A DNA stretch of 64,000 nt. Source: Marinilabilia rubra. GTDB taxonomy: Bacteria; Bacteroidota; Bacteroidia; Bacteroidales; Marinilabiliaceae. Made by a program: the position numbers and the translations under genes. Below are positions 55,784 through 63,746 of this stretch, piece by piece. Under the pieces are notes generated by a model that ran no database searches, was not told the DNA's origin, and saw nothing but the letters and a program-made list of their open reading frames with translations. The stretch is taken from assembly GCF_003121985.1 (NCBI RefSeq), contig NZ_QEWP01000004.1, positions 186,001-250,000 on the forward strand. The letters run 5' to 3'. Position 1 is the first letter of the stretch, and each line of letters begins with the position of its first letter.

Positions 55784-56309
55784 CCCCCAAGTGTTAATCA
55801 TTCCTAATATTTCACCCCATAAAAAACTCACTTTTACACATTTTTTAACTCATTAAAAACTCATTGTTTTTTTATTTATATATTGATTTTCAAATTTTTA
55901 AACAAACACCAAACAGCACATTATTTTTAAAAAACACACTCACATCAGAGAAAACCTAAATTTTAACCTTCGTTAACTTTTTTACTTTGTAATACGGCCA
56001 ACAAATAAGTTCAACATCAAATGAAGGTGAACAAAGGGTGAAAATTTAAACGCTGGAGGAGTTTGCACGGAAAACTAAAAATGGAATTAAAACCATAAAA
56101 ACAGGATAGGTTTAAGTAATTAACAGGCAGAACTATCAAATCCAGGGTAAGATAAAAGCCATAAATTAGAGCATAAAACTTGCACTTAAGTGCTTGTTGA
56201 GATGGTTTACAGTTTTAATAGCGAATAGAATATGCGTTTTTCAGCGCTCCTTAGGTAAAGAACTTGATTACACTTGAAACTTTTTCGTAATTTCAAATAA
56301 AAAATTTGC
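55784..56309. other. AT-rich divergent gap between susC and the DUF389 gene
   Basis: About 525 bp, very AT-rich near susC, with runs of A and T and several ACTCATTAAAAACTCATT-like direct words at 55848-55865. No open frame, regulator gene or strong hairpin is seen. Any operator for the PUL would lie here. Confidence 0.4.
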
Positions 56310-57335
56310 ATGGCCCTTCGATTAATACAAACAATTGTCCCGGTCGATCGTAAACACCAGCTCCAAAGCATTATAAGAGGCGAGTCCTTCATAGAAAGCT
56401 GGGACCAGACAATGGGGAAAAACCGATACAAATTGTCGCTTATTTTGCCGGTTCAGGAAAGCGAACATCTTATTTCCCGCCTTGAGCAACGATTTTCTGA
56501 TACTGCCACTTTTCGGATCATCATATATCCTGTAGAAGCAACCATTCCCATCCCTAATGAGCCGGAGGCCAATACCAACCGCGGCACTGCCATGGAAAAG
56601 CAGGAAAAAGAAGGCAAAGGTCGAATAAGCAGGGATGAATTGTATAATGATTTAGTGGATTCTACCCGTTTGTCATGGGTATTTGTTGTTTTGATGATCG
56701 CCTCAACCATTGTTTCTACTACCGGGATTCTAAGAAATAGTGAAGCCATAATAATAGGATCTATGGTAATTGCCCCTCTTTTGGGGCCAAATGTGGCACT
56801 TTCGCTGGCCACCACCCTCGCTGATTTTAATTTAGCCAAAAATGCATTGCGGGTTACTTTTGCAGGAATTCTTATTTCTCTGTTTCTGTCAGTTCTTACA
56901 GGAATGATACTTAATATTGATCCGGCAAGTCCCCAGATTGCTTCAAGAATACAACCCAATATGGGCGACATCGGCTTATCACTTGCATCGGGAGTAGCTG
57001 GTGCTTTGGCTTTTACAACAGGAGTAGCATCAGCTTTAGTAGGTGTAATGGTAGCAGTGGCTTTATTGCCGCCATTAGTCACCTTTGGTCTTTTGGCGGG
57101 TACCGGAGAATGGGAAATAGCGACAGGAGCCTTACTTTTATTATTTATTAATATCATCTGCATCAATCTGTCGGGAGTTGTCACTTTTGTCATTCAAGGT
57201 ATTAAGCCTTCAAAAGGAGAAGAAGAAAACAAAGCCAGAAGTGCCTCCCTCGCCTCCATCCTTATTTGGAGCATATTACTTATTCTTCTCATGGTGTCGC
57301 TGTATTACAGTCACATAAATTTTGACTTTTTGTGA
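56310..57335 (+). CDS. DUF389 (TIGR00341-type) membrane protein
   Basis: 341 residues. A soluble alpha/beta N-terminal part (about 1-110, MALRLIQTIVPVDRKHQLQS) is followed by a charged linker (EKQEKEGKGRISRDE) and about six membrane helices from 125 on, including TRLSWVFVVLMIASTIVSTT, AIIIGSMVIAPLLGPNVALS and VGVMVAVALLPPLVTFGLLA. The conserved GSMVIAPLLGP motif defines DUF389. Function is unknown; a transport or stress role has been suggested for relatives. A MscS gene follows 98 bp downstream on the same strand. Confidence 0.88.
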   Translation: MALRLIQTIVPVDRKHQLQSIIRGESFIESWDQTMGKNRYKLSLILPVQESEHLISRLEQRFSDTATFRIIIYPVEATIPIPNEPEANTNRGTAMEKQEKEGKGRISRDELYNDLVDSTRLSWVFVVLMIASTIVSTTGILRNSEAIIIGSMVIAPLLGPNVALSLATTLADFNLAKNALRVTFAGILISLFLSVLTGMILNIDPASPQIASRIQPNMGDIGLSLASGVAGALAFTTGVASALVGVMVAVALLPPLVTFGLLAGTGEWEIATGALLLLFINIICINLSGVVTFVIQGIKPSKGEEENKARSASLASILIWSILLILLMVSLYYSHINFDFL

Positions 57336-57433
57336 AAATTGGAATAATATTATAAGAACATTATCTGTTTAATTACCTTTAAATATGAGATAACGCTGTA
57401 ATTCATAATTTTTTTAACCATAAATCAACAATA

Positions 57434-58258
57434 ATGGAAGAAATAAAAAACTGGGTCAGCAATCCTGACCAAATTCTGGATTTGGTAATTAAGTATGGCG
57501 GCCAGCTGTTACTTGCCATTATCACCCTGATTATTGGCCTGTGGATAATAGGTAAAATAATCAAAGGTCTGAAAAAATTATTTGAAGCGCGTGATTTTGA
57601 TGCCAGCCTCCAATCATTTCTGACGAGTCTGACAAGTATCCTGCTGAAAATAATGCTTGTAATAAGTGTGGTTACCATGTTGGGCGTGGAAATGACCTCT
57701 TTCATTGCCATTCTTGCAGCAGCAGGGCTGGCAGTTGGTATGGCCCTGAGCGGAACCCTCCAAAACTTTGCGGGAGGTGTAATGATTCTTATTTTCCGGC
57801 CATTTAAGGTTGGGGATTACATCACCAGCGAGGGACATTCGGGAACTGTAAAAGAGATTCAGATATTTCATACCATACTCAATACGCCGGACAAAAAGAC
57901 CATCATATTACCCAATGGCCCGGTGTCAAACGGAAGTACCATCAATTACTCAACGGAGCCCCTTCGCCGTGTAGATTTTACGTTTGGAATCGGGTACAAC
58001 GACGACATCGATAAAGCCAAACAGGTTATTCGGGAAGTCATTGATAAGGATGAACGAATTTTAAAAGATCCGGAGCCTTTCATCGCAGTCAGTAATTTAG
58101 GCGATAGCTCGGTAGATCTGGTAACGCGTGTTTGGGCCAATGCAGGAGATTACTGGGGAATTTTCTTCGATATGCAGGAAACTGTTAAGAAGGAATTTGA
58201 TCGTCAGGGAATTTCTATCCCATTCCCACAACGCGATGTTCATTTGTATCAGAAATAA
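57434..58258 (+). CDS. mscS: Small-conductance mechanosensitive channel, MscS type
   Basis: 274 residues, close to E. coli MscS. Three membrane helices: about 21-43 (LLLAIITLIIGLWIIGKII), 65-88 and the pore helix TM3 at about 92-120 with AGLAVGMALSGTLQNFAGGV. Then the beta domain with PFKVGDYITSEGHSGTVKEI and ILPNGPVSNGSTINYS, and the C-terminal alpha/beta cage, ending GISIPFPQRDVHLYQ. It releases solutes upon hypo-osmotic shock. A terminator hairpin follows. Confidence 0.95.
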   Translation: MEEIKNWVSNPDQILDLVIKYGGQLLLAIITLIIGLWIIGKIIKGLKKLFEARDFDASLQSFLTSLTSILLKIMLVISVVTMLGVEMTSFIAILAAAGLAVGMALSGTLQNFAGGVMILIFRPFKVGDYITSEGHSGTVKEIQIFHTILNTPDKKTIILPNGPVSNGSTINYSTEPLRRVDFTFGIGYNDDIDKAKQVIREVIDKDERILKDPEPFIAVSNLGDSSVDLVTRVWANAGDYWGIFFDMQETVKKEFDRQGISIPFPQRDVHLYQK

Positions 58259-58283
58259 AATACATTTCAAAAAAACCTTGGAT

Positions 58284-58323
58284 ATTGTAGGTTCACAAGA
58301 TCATGTGAACCTACAATTATTTA
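58284..58323 (+). terminator. Terminator after mscS
   Basis: ATTGTAGGTTCACA (58284-58297) pairs perfectly with TGTGAACCTACAAT (58304-58317), loop AGATCA, then TATTTA. The stem is long but the U-tract is weak. Confidence 0.65.
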
Positions 58324-58351
58324 AAATATTCATTTACCAAACTTAATTTTC

Positions 58352-59239
58352 ATGATTCCACAAAAAATCAGATGCGTAATCATAGCGCTTTTCGTGCCAT
58401 TTATCTCATTTTCCCAATCCGAACCTGACACCACCAAACACTGGAAAGCTGGTGGTAATACAGCTCTTACCTTCTCACAGGTATCATTAACCAACTGGTC
58501 GGCCGGGGGAAAAAACTCAGTTTCAGGAACATTTAAGTTCAATACTTTCCTAAATTACAAAAGAGGTAAAAATGCATGGGAAAACACGCTTGATGTAGGA
58601 TATGGCCTGACTCAGCAAGGTGAAGAAAATATTGTTAAAACGGACGATAGAATCCAATTCGTCTCCAAATATGGTCACCAGGCCTCAAAAAAGTGGTACT
58701 ACACGGCTCTTACCGATTTTAAGACCCAGATAGATTTGGGCTATAAGAACCCTCCTGACAATGAGATAATGACCTCAAAATTCATGTCTCCGGCTTATTT
58801 ACTGCTTTCATTGGGTATGGATTACAAGCCGAACGACAATTTTTCTCTTTACCTATCTCCTCTCACCAGCAAAATGACCTTTGTGAATGATGAGGGATTA
58901 TCCAATCAAGGGGCCTATGGCGTGGAACCAGGTGAAAACATGAGATCGGAATTCGGTGCCTCCCTTAAAAGTATCTTTAAGAAAGAGAACGTTATTGAAA
59001 ATGTGGACTTTAAAACCCGCCTCGATCTTTTTTCCAACCTGGGAAGTAATCCTGAAAATGTAGATATTGAATGGGAAACCCAATTTGATTTTAAAGTCAA
59101 CAGCTTTCTTTCAGCTAATCTGGGCACCACCCTGTTATACGACGACGACATCAAATATGTGGATTCTCAGGGTGTTGAACATGGAGCAAGGATTCAGTTT
59201 AAGCAGCTTTTTGGGTTTGGAATTAATTATAAGTTCTAG
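58352..59239 (+). CDS. DUF3078 outer-membrane beta-barrel-like protein
   Basis: 295 residues. A signal peptide (IIALFVPFISFSQ) is followed by the DUF3078 opening WKAGGNTALTFSQVSLTNWS, then AGGKNSVSGTFKFNTFLNYK, alternating beta strands (TLDVGYGLTQQGEENIVKTD, LLSLGMDYKPNDNFSLYLSP) and a C-terminal FGFGINYKF ending in Phe, as in outer-membrane barrels. This Bacteroidota family has no known function. It starts 93 bp after mscS, behind the terminator, and has repeats downstream. Confidence 0.88.
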   Translation: MIPQKIRCVIIALFVPFISFSQSEPDTTKHWKAGGNTALTFSQVSLTNWSAGGKNSVSGTFKFNTFLNYKRGKNAWENTLDVGYGLTQQGEENIVKTDDRIQFVSKYGHQASKKWYYTALTDFKTQIDLGYKNPPDNEIMTSKFMSPAYLLLSLGMDYKPNDNFSLYLSPLTSKMTFVNDEGLSNQGAYGVEPGENMRSEFGASLKSIFKKENVIENVDFKTRLDLFSNLGSNPENVDIEWETQFDFKVNSFLSANLGTTLLYDDDIKYVDSQGVEHGARIQFKQLFGFGINYKF

Positions 59240-59304
59240 AAAACTTATTTTTAAACGCAAAGGTGCAATGACGCAAAGACAAAAAAGGAGATTTATTATG
59301 GACC

Positions 59305-59634
59305 AGTGTCAAGTCAAGCATAGTCTGACGGCCCAAGCTTTGCTCTTTCTAACTTGTGCTTCTTAAAAAAAAGACTCACGTAGCTACGGCTATGCTTACT
59401 TTTTTGTTGATTTGCACAAGGTAAAAAATAGCGGCAGCTTACCCGACATTCTACACTTGGCTTGACCCTAGTGTCAAGTCAAGCATAGTCTGACGGCCCA
59501 AGCTTTGCTCTTTCTAACTTGTGCTTCTCAAAAAAAAGACTCACGTAGCTACGGCTATGCTTACTTTTTTGTTGATTTGCACAAGGTGAAAAATAGCGGC
59601 GACTTACCCGACATTCTACACCTGGCTTGACACT
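59305..59634. repeat. Tandem pair of 165-bp palindromic units
   Basis: Unit 1 is 59305-59469 and unit 2 is 59470-59634, nearly identical with about six differences. Each starts AGTGTCAAGTCAAGCA and ends in GGCTTGACCCT or GGCTTGACACT, so unit ends are inverted repeats. Inside, AACTTGTGC opposes GCACAAGGT across an A-rich/T-rich segment with TAGCTACGGCTA at its centre. No open frame is shared. It looks like a small non-autonomous element duplicated in tandem. It occupies most of the gap between DUF3078 and aguA. Confidence 0.88.
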
Positions 59635-59707
59635 GTTTTTTTTTATCGCTTTCAGATTTTTTCAGTCATTGATAAAAAAACCATTTCATAAAATTTTCCC
59701 ATTTTTG

Positions 59708-59743
59708 AAGTCCGGTTGACAGCAAAATCAACCGGACTTTTTT
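59708..59743 (+). promoter_or_regulatory. Terminator-like hairpin in the aguA leader (possible attenuator)
   Basis: AAGTCCGGTTGA (59708-59719) pairs perfectly with TCAACCGGACTT (59728-59739), followed by TTTT, giving a classic intrinsic terminator on the plus strand. It ends only 12 nt before the aguA ATG. On the minus strand no T-run follows. Because the aguA start is fixed by conserved N-terminal sequence, the hairpin must lie in the leader, or else the promoter lies within it. Confidence 0.65.
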
Positions 59744-59755
59744 GATAGCTAAAAC

Positions 59756-60799
59756 ATGATAAACCGGATATTTCCACCCGAATGGGCTCCTCAGGATGCA
59801 GTGATCCTGGCGTGGCCTCATGATAATACCGATTGGGCACCCATACTTCAGGAAGCCCGGGACTGCTTTAAAGAGATAATCGAAGCCATTGCCCGTTTCG
59901 AAGACGTCATTGTATTGCTTAATGATGAAAAAGAGAGCTTCCCGATAAACGAGTTCGCAAAGAAAGAAAACATTCATCCGGTTGTTTGTCCAACCAATGA
60001 TACATGGGCCCGGGATTTCGGCCCCCTGTTTATAAAAGAAGGGGATCAGCATATCGGGCTCGACTTTAGGTTCAATGGATGGGGTTTGAAATTTCCAGCA
60101 GATCAGGACAACCTAATTACCTCACGTCTTTTTGCGAGCGGAATTTTCTCTGAAAACACCTCCCGTGAGAATAAACTCAACTTTGTTCTTGAAGGTGGGA
60201 GTCTAGAATCGGACGGAAATGGGACTCTTCTTACCACATCAGAGTGCCTGATGTCAACAAACAGAAATGGCGCCTCATCCCGAGACGAGGTAGAAAAAGA
60301 ATTAAAACGCTCATTTGGAGCTCAAAGAGTTTTATGGATCGACCATGGCTACCTGGCTGGAGATGATACTGACAGCCACATAGACACTCTTGCCCGTTTT
60401 TGCGATTCTGAAACCATTGCTTATGTTAAGTGCAAAGACATTGATGATGATCACTTCCAGGCATTGAAAAAAATGGAAGAACAACTTCAACAGCTCAAAA
60501 CCCGGGAGGGTAATCCCTACAACCTTGTTCCACTCCCAATGGCTGATCCGGTTTTTGATGATGACTACCAACTGCCGGCCACATATGCCAACTTTCTAAT
60601 CACCAATGGGGCGGTTCTTGTTCCCTGTTATAATAGCCCCAAAGACCTGGAAGTAAAAAAGATATTAGAACCGGTCTTTCCCGGCAGACAAATTATCGGG
60701 ATTAATTGCCGGGCTTTAATTAAACAACATGGTTCGCTGCACTGCGTAACTATGCAAATTCCCGGGGGGGTGATAAATAAAGATATTATAAATGGGTAA
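59756..60799 (+). CDS. aguA: Agmatine deiminase
   Basis: Converts agmatine to N-carbamoylputrescine and ammonia, the first step from agmatine to putrescine. 347 residues of the PAD/agmatine deiminase fold. It starts PPEWAPQDAVILAWPHDNTD, then NDTWARDFGPLF (substrate Asp), LDFRFNGWGLKF, VLEGGSLESDGNGTLLTT, the His motif WIDHGYLAGDDTDSHIDTLA and the catalytic C330 in HGSLHCVTMQ. All catalytic residues are present. AguB for the next step is 402 bp downstream on the same strand; the gap is filled by repeat sequence. Confidence 0.95.
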   Translation: MINRIFPPEWAPQDAVILAWPHDNTDWAPILQEARDCFKEIIEAIARFEDVIVLLNDEKESFPINEFAKKENIHPVVCPTNDTWARDFGPLFIKEGDQHIGLDFRFNGWGLKFPADQDNLITSRLFASGIFSENTSRENKLNFVLEGGSLESDGNGTLLTTSECLMSTNRNGASSRDEVEKELKRSFGAQRVLWIDHGYLAGDDTDSHIDTLARFCDSETIAYVKCKDIDDDHFQALKKMEEQLQQLKTREGNPYNLVPLPMADPVFDDDYQLPATYANFLITNGAVLVPCYNSPKDLEVKKILEPVFPGRQIIGINCRALIKQHGSLHCVTMQIPGGVINKDIING

Positions 60800-60830
60800 A
60801 CTCATTATTGCTATTAAATAAACCTTCATG

Positions 60831-61110
60831 TTACGTACCTACGGCACGTCTTTCTATTTTGCTATGATTTTCTACCGATATATAGTCCCTGGCGGGACAT
60901 CCCAGACGCATATTAAATATATTTCGATCCCAATGAGTAGTCAATAAAACAATGATATCAAAGGTTCCTTTACTCTTATTTTGGTCTCAATATGAACCTG
61001 TAAGGAGAAGCAATGTCAATTATGTATCAGTTAGAAATCTGAATAGGATATATCTAATTTTTTAATTCATTTTCCTCCTGTCCCATTTGGGACAAAATAC
61101 CGGTAGAACA
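60831..61110. repeat. Inverted repeat pair with GTCCC-GGGAC palindromes in the aguA-aguB gap
   Basis: At 60869-60900 the word TTCTACCGATATATAGTCCC runs into TGGCGGGACAT. At 61078-61110 an inverted version reads CTGTCCCATTTGGGACAAAA, then TACCGGTAGAACA. Each half carries its own GTCCC-NNNN-GGGAC palindrome. The left side also has TTACGTACCTACGGCACG at 60831. The arrangement (outer inverted repeat, inner palindromes, no gene) fits a dispersed intergenic element of a type common in Bacteroidota genomes, from memory. The middle, 60902-61077, shows nothing else. Confidence 0.65.
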
Positions 61111-61200
61111 TTATTCCGGATGTTAAAAGCGCGTCGTCAGGTACACCACAAATCCTTTATCAGAAATCTAATTGTTTTTTATCTTTAACCTGAATAAAAA

Positions 61201-62091
61201 ATGAAAACCATGCTAAAAACAGGAATCATACAACAAAGCAATACAGCCAATAATGCAGACAACACTCAACGTCTGGTGAATAACATCAGAGAAGTCGCCG
61301 CCAAAGGTGCAGAGCTTATTGTATTGCAGGAATTGCATAACAGCCTTTATTTCTGTCAGACTGAGGAGACTGATGTTTTTGACCTGGCCGAGTCCATTCC
61401 CGGACCATCCACTGATAAGTTTGGCAACCTGGCCAAAGAGCTGGGAGTGGTTATTGTCACTTCACTTTTTGAGAAACGTGCTCCGGGACTGTATCACAAT
61501 ACAGCGGTGGTTTTGGACAAAGACGGCAGTATAGCCGGAAAGTACCGAAAGATGCATATCCCGGATGATCCCGCTTACTACGAAAAGTTTTATTTCACCC
61601 CGGGAGATATGGGATTTGAGCCCATAAACACAAGCGTGGGCAGACTTGGCGTATTGGTTTGCTGGGATCAGTGGTACCCCGAAGGTGCAAGGCTGATGGC
61701 CATGAAGGGGGCCGAATTACTAATCTATCCCACCGCCATTGGCTGGGAATCGACCGACACTACAGAAGAGAAAGCCAGACAAAAGGATGCCTGGGTTGTT
61801 TCGCAGCGCGCCCATGCAGTAGCAAACGGGCTGCCTGTGATATCGGTCAACCGCGTAGGACATGAGCCGGATCCATCAAATGCGACCGGCGGCATTCAAT
61901 TCTGGGGCAACAGTTTTGTGGCCGGACCTCAAGGAGAAATCCTTATTGAAGCACCTACAGACATGGAAGCAAATCTCATCGCCGACATTGATCTCAAACG
62001 ATCTGAGGACGTTCGTCGCATCTGGCCGTTTTTCAGAGACCGTCGCATTGATGCCTACAGCGGGATTACCAAGCGGTTTTTGGATGAATAA
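61201..62091 (+). CDS. aguB: N-carbamoylputrescine amidase
   Basis: Nitrilase-superfamily amidase of 296 residues that hydrolyses N-carbamoylputrescine to putrescine. The catalytic triad is visible: E44 in IVLQELHNSLYF, K117 in GKYRKMHIPDDP and C154 in LVCWDQWYPEGARL. HIPDDPAYYEKFYFTPGD and QRAHAVANGLPVISVNRVG are typical of AguB. An ATG at 61210 is an alternative start. It is paired with aguA, which makes its substrate. A weak TATCTTTA promoter word at 61180-61187 may give it separate expression. Confidence 0.95.
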   Translation: MKTMLKTGIIQQSNTANNADNTQRLVNNIREVAAKGAELIVLQELHNSLYFCQTEETDVFDLAESIPGPSTDKFGNLAKELGVVIVTSLFEKRAPGLYHNTAVVLDKDGSIAGKYRKMHIPDDPAYYEKFYFTPGDMGFEPINTSVGRLGVLVCWDQWYPEGARLMAMKGAELLIYPTAIGWESTDTTEEKARQKDAWVVSQRAHAVANGLPVISVNRVGHEPDPSNATGGIQFWGNSFVAGPQGEILIEAPTDMEANLIADIDLKRSEDVRRIWPFFRDRRIDAYSGITKRFLDE

Positions 62092-62469
62092 ACAGTGTTC
62101 ACCCAACATTGAGCTGGCAAAAGAGCCTCTGCCTTTTCTTCTTTAGGCTGGTCGGAAAAGGTCCTGCATCGCGGATATGTTAAGTTCTGAGACCAGAATA
62201 ATCCCTGCATCGGCGGGCGCAAGATTTGAACCGCCGGTTTGACGGATTCACAGCTGCAGGAAACATTTCTACCGCCGGTTGGGCTCCCGCACCGATGGAG
62301 ACATCCAATCTGCCGTAGAAAAGGGTCTCCCACGGATGCGGGAAAGATTTCTACCACAGATTTGTTGTAAAACCCGGTACGGGAAGGTTTTCTGAGGTAG
62401 AAAAAGCGCTTTCCTCCACGCAGGGCCTGTTCTGTATTCCGGAAAATCGCGATCAAATTCAGAAACGAT
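62092..62469. other. GC-richer non-coding gap with hairpins
   Basis: The 378-bp gap is more GC-rich than its surroundings. CCCGCA..GGAGAC (62286-62302) can pair with GTCTCC..TGCGGG (62325-62342). TTTCTACC occurs at about 62266 and 62348 and GGTAGAAA at about 62396, words shared with the repeat at 60869-61110. A 149-codon frame on the minus strand across it has no recognisable protein character. Confidence 0.45.
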
Positions 62470-63162
62470 CTATATTTCGAATGGTAAGACGTCCCTAAGC
62501 ACAATACCTTCAGGAGAAACCTCAGCCTGAACAGGAAATACCTCTACGCCTGCATTTACCGCTTTCTTTAAAGTCTCAGAATAACCCGGATCTATTTCCG
62601 TGGCGGGAGCAAAAACCTCCACATCCATACGCTGAATAATATAAAGCATTACCGCCCTGTATCCCTCTCCTTTAAGTCTGATCAAGGTTTCCAGGTGTTT
62701 GCGTCCCCGAGTGGTAACTGCATCCGGGAACAGAGCATAACGCCCCTCTTTCAGGGTTACATTTTTCACCTCAATAAAGCAAGTCTCTTCATCGTTCTGC
62801 GCCATTACATCCAGCCGGCTGTCATGGATTTTCTTTTCGGGAACAACCCTGGTATACCCTGTAAGTCCCGGAATTTCGTCATTGCGAACCGCTTCCACCG
62901 CAAGTTGATTGGGACGCCCGGTATGAATGCCAACCCAGCCCCCGTTGATGAGAATCATTTCCCAGGTAAACCGGGTCTTGCGTTTGGGATCGTTTACAGG
63001 AGAAAGAAATACCTCTGCCCCCTCCTCTATACAGCTTTTCATAGAGCCACTATTGGTGCAATGTGCCACCACTTCGGCGCCATCATCAAGCTTCACATCG
63101 GTCAAAAATCGTTTGTATCTTTTTATAAGGCGCCCATGCACCAATTTTTGATTAAAAAACAT
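62470..63162 (-). CDS. sfsA: SfsA family DNA/RNA nuclease-like protein
   Basis: 230 residues. OB-fold-like N-terminus LVHGRLIKRYKRFLTDVKLD, then VVAHCTNSGSMKSCIEEGAE, TRFTWEMILINGGWVGIHTG, SRLDVMAQNDEETCFIEVKN (the PD-(D/E)xK-like core D...E-V-K) and FPDAVTTRGRKHLETLIRL. This is a complete SfsA. The family is linked to sugar-fermentation stimulation in E. coli and has nuclease motifs, but its cellular role is unsettled. It faces aguB across a repeat-like gap. Confidence 0.95.
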   Translation of the reverse strand: MFFNQKLVHGRLIKRYKRFLTDVKLDDGAEVVAHCTNSGSMKSCIEEGAEVFLSPVNDPKRKTRFTWEMILINGGWVGIHTGRPNQLAVEAVRNDEIPGLTGYTRVVPEKKIHDSRLDVMAQNDEETCFIEVKNVTLKEGRYALFPDAVTTRGRKHLETLIRLKGEGYRAVMLYIIQRMDVEVFAPATEIDPGYSETLKKAVNAGVEVFPVQAEVSPEGIVLRDVLPFEI

Positions 63163-63307
63163 TAAAAGAATATTTTAAGTTGATTTTTTAGACAAAATTT
63201 TAATTCTTTGCACCCCGAGGATAATTAGGCCCCTTATAGGGGAATGAAACCTGTGATTCAGTAAAAAGGTTCACAAAAACAGAGTCTAACAAAAAAATCA
63301 TAGAAAA

Positions 63308-63568
63308 ATGGAATGCAGATCCAATTGTGGTGCCTGTTGCATAATCCCTTCAATTTCATCTCCCATCCCAGGCATGCCCGAAGGTAAACCTGCCGGCGTG
63401 CCATGCATTCACCTAACCAACGATTTCCGATGTGGCATATTTCACTCCCCTGATCGTCCGGCTATCTGCGGTGGTTTCCAGGCCGAAAAACTGGTGTGTG
63501 GAGACAACCGGGAAGATGCCCTGCGGACACTGGCGGATTTGCAGGGAATTGAGGTCAGTGGTCAGTAA
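63308..63568 (+). CDS. YkgJ-type cysteine cluster protein
   Basis: 86 residues with a zinc/iron-chelating cysteine pattern: CRSNCGACCIIPSISSPIPG at the start, GVPCIHLTNDFRCGIF in the middle, then PAICGGFQAEKLVCGD. Small proteins of this type bind a metal cluster, but the function is unknown. The last codons (EVSGQ and stop) lie inside a 7-bp tandem repeat that supplies the TAA, so the natural C-terminus may have been altered. It is a single gene, divergent from sfsA. Confidence 0.87.
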   Translation: MECRSNCGACCIIPSISSPIPGMPEGKPAGVPCIHLTNDFRCGIFHSPDRPAICGGFQAEKLVCGDNREDALRTLADLQGIEVSGQ

Positions 63569-63614
63569 TCAGTAGTCAGTAGTCAGTGGTCTGTGGTCAG
63601 TAGTCTGTGATCAG
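63553..63614 (+). repeat. Heptamer tandem repeat, about nine units
   Basis: Units of the form GGTCAGT, AATCAGT, AGTCAGT and GGTCTGT follow one another in perfect 7-bp phase. They start inside the last codons of the YkgJ gene and run into the intergenic space. It is a slippage-prone simple repeat, not a CRISPR array. Confidence 0.9.
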
Positions 63615-63634
63615 CTGCCTTATTTTCCCTTAAT

Positions 63635-63670
63635 CAGATTTTTAGATGTAAGATCTATAGATTTAAGATA
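63635..63670. repeat. Fragment related to the ends of the 10210-10747 element
   Basis: CAGATTTTTAGATGTAAGA followed by TCTATAGATTTAAGATA resembles the 37-bp end at 10210-10246 (TTAGATTTTTAGATATTAGA, then TTTAAGA). Only one end is present. Confidence 0.45.
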
Positions 63671-63746
63671 TTACTAATCATTGCACCATTCAACCATCCT
63701 ACCTTTCAACCACCCTCACCATACTCCTGGCCCCCTGCTCCATGCC

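Noticed and set aside
56453-57193. 246-residue open frame on minus
   Set aside because: Mirror frame of the DUF389 gene with Lys/Thr/Ala-rich low-complexity translation.
62221-62235. GATTTGAACC resembling the complement of a tRNA T-arm
   Set aside because: No acceptor or anticodon stem can be built around it on either strand.
62055-62504. 149-residue open frame on minus overlapping aguB and sfsA ends
   Set aside because: It crosses a hairpin-rich GC island and both gene ends and shows no protein-like pattern.
63553-63614. CRISPR-like array
   Set aside because: Units are 7 bp in direct phase with no spacers; it is a simple tandem repeat.
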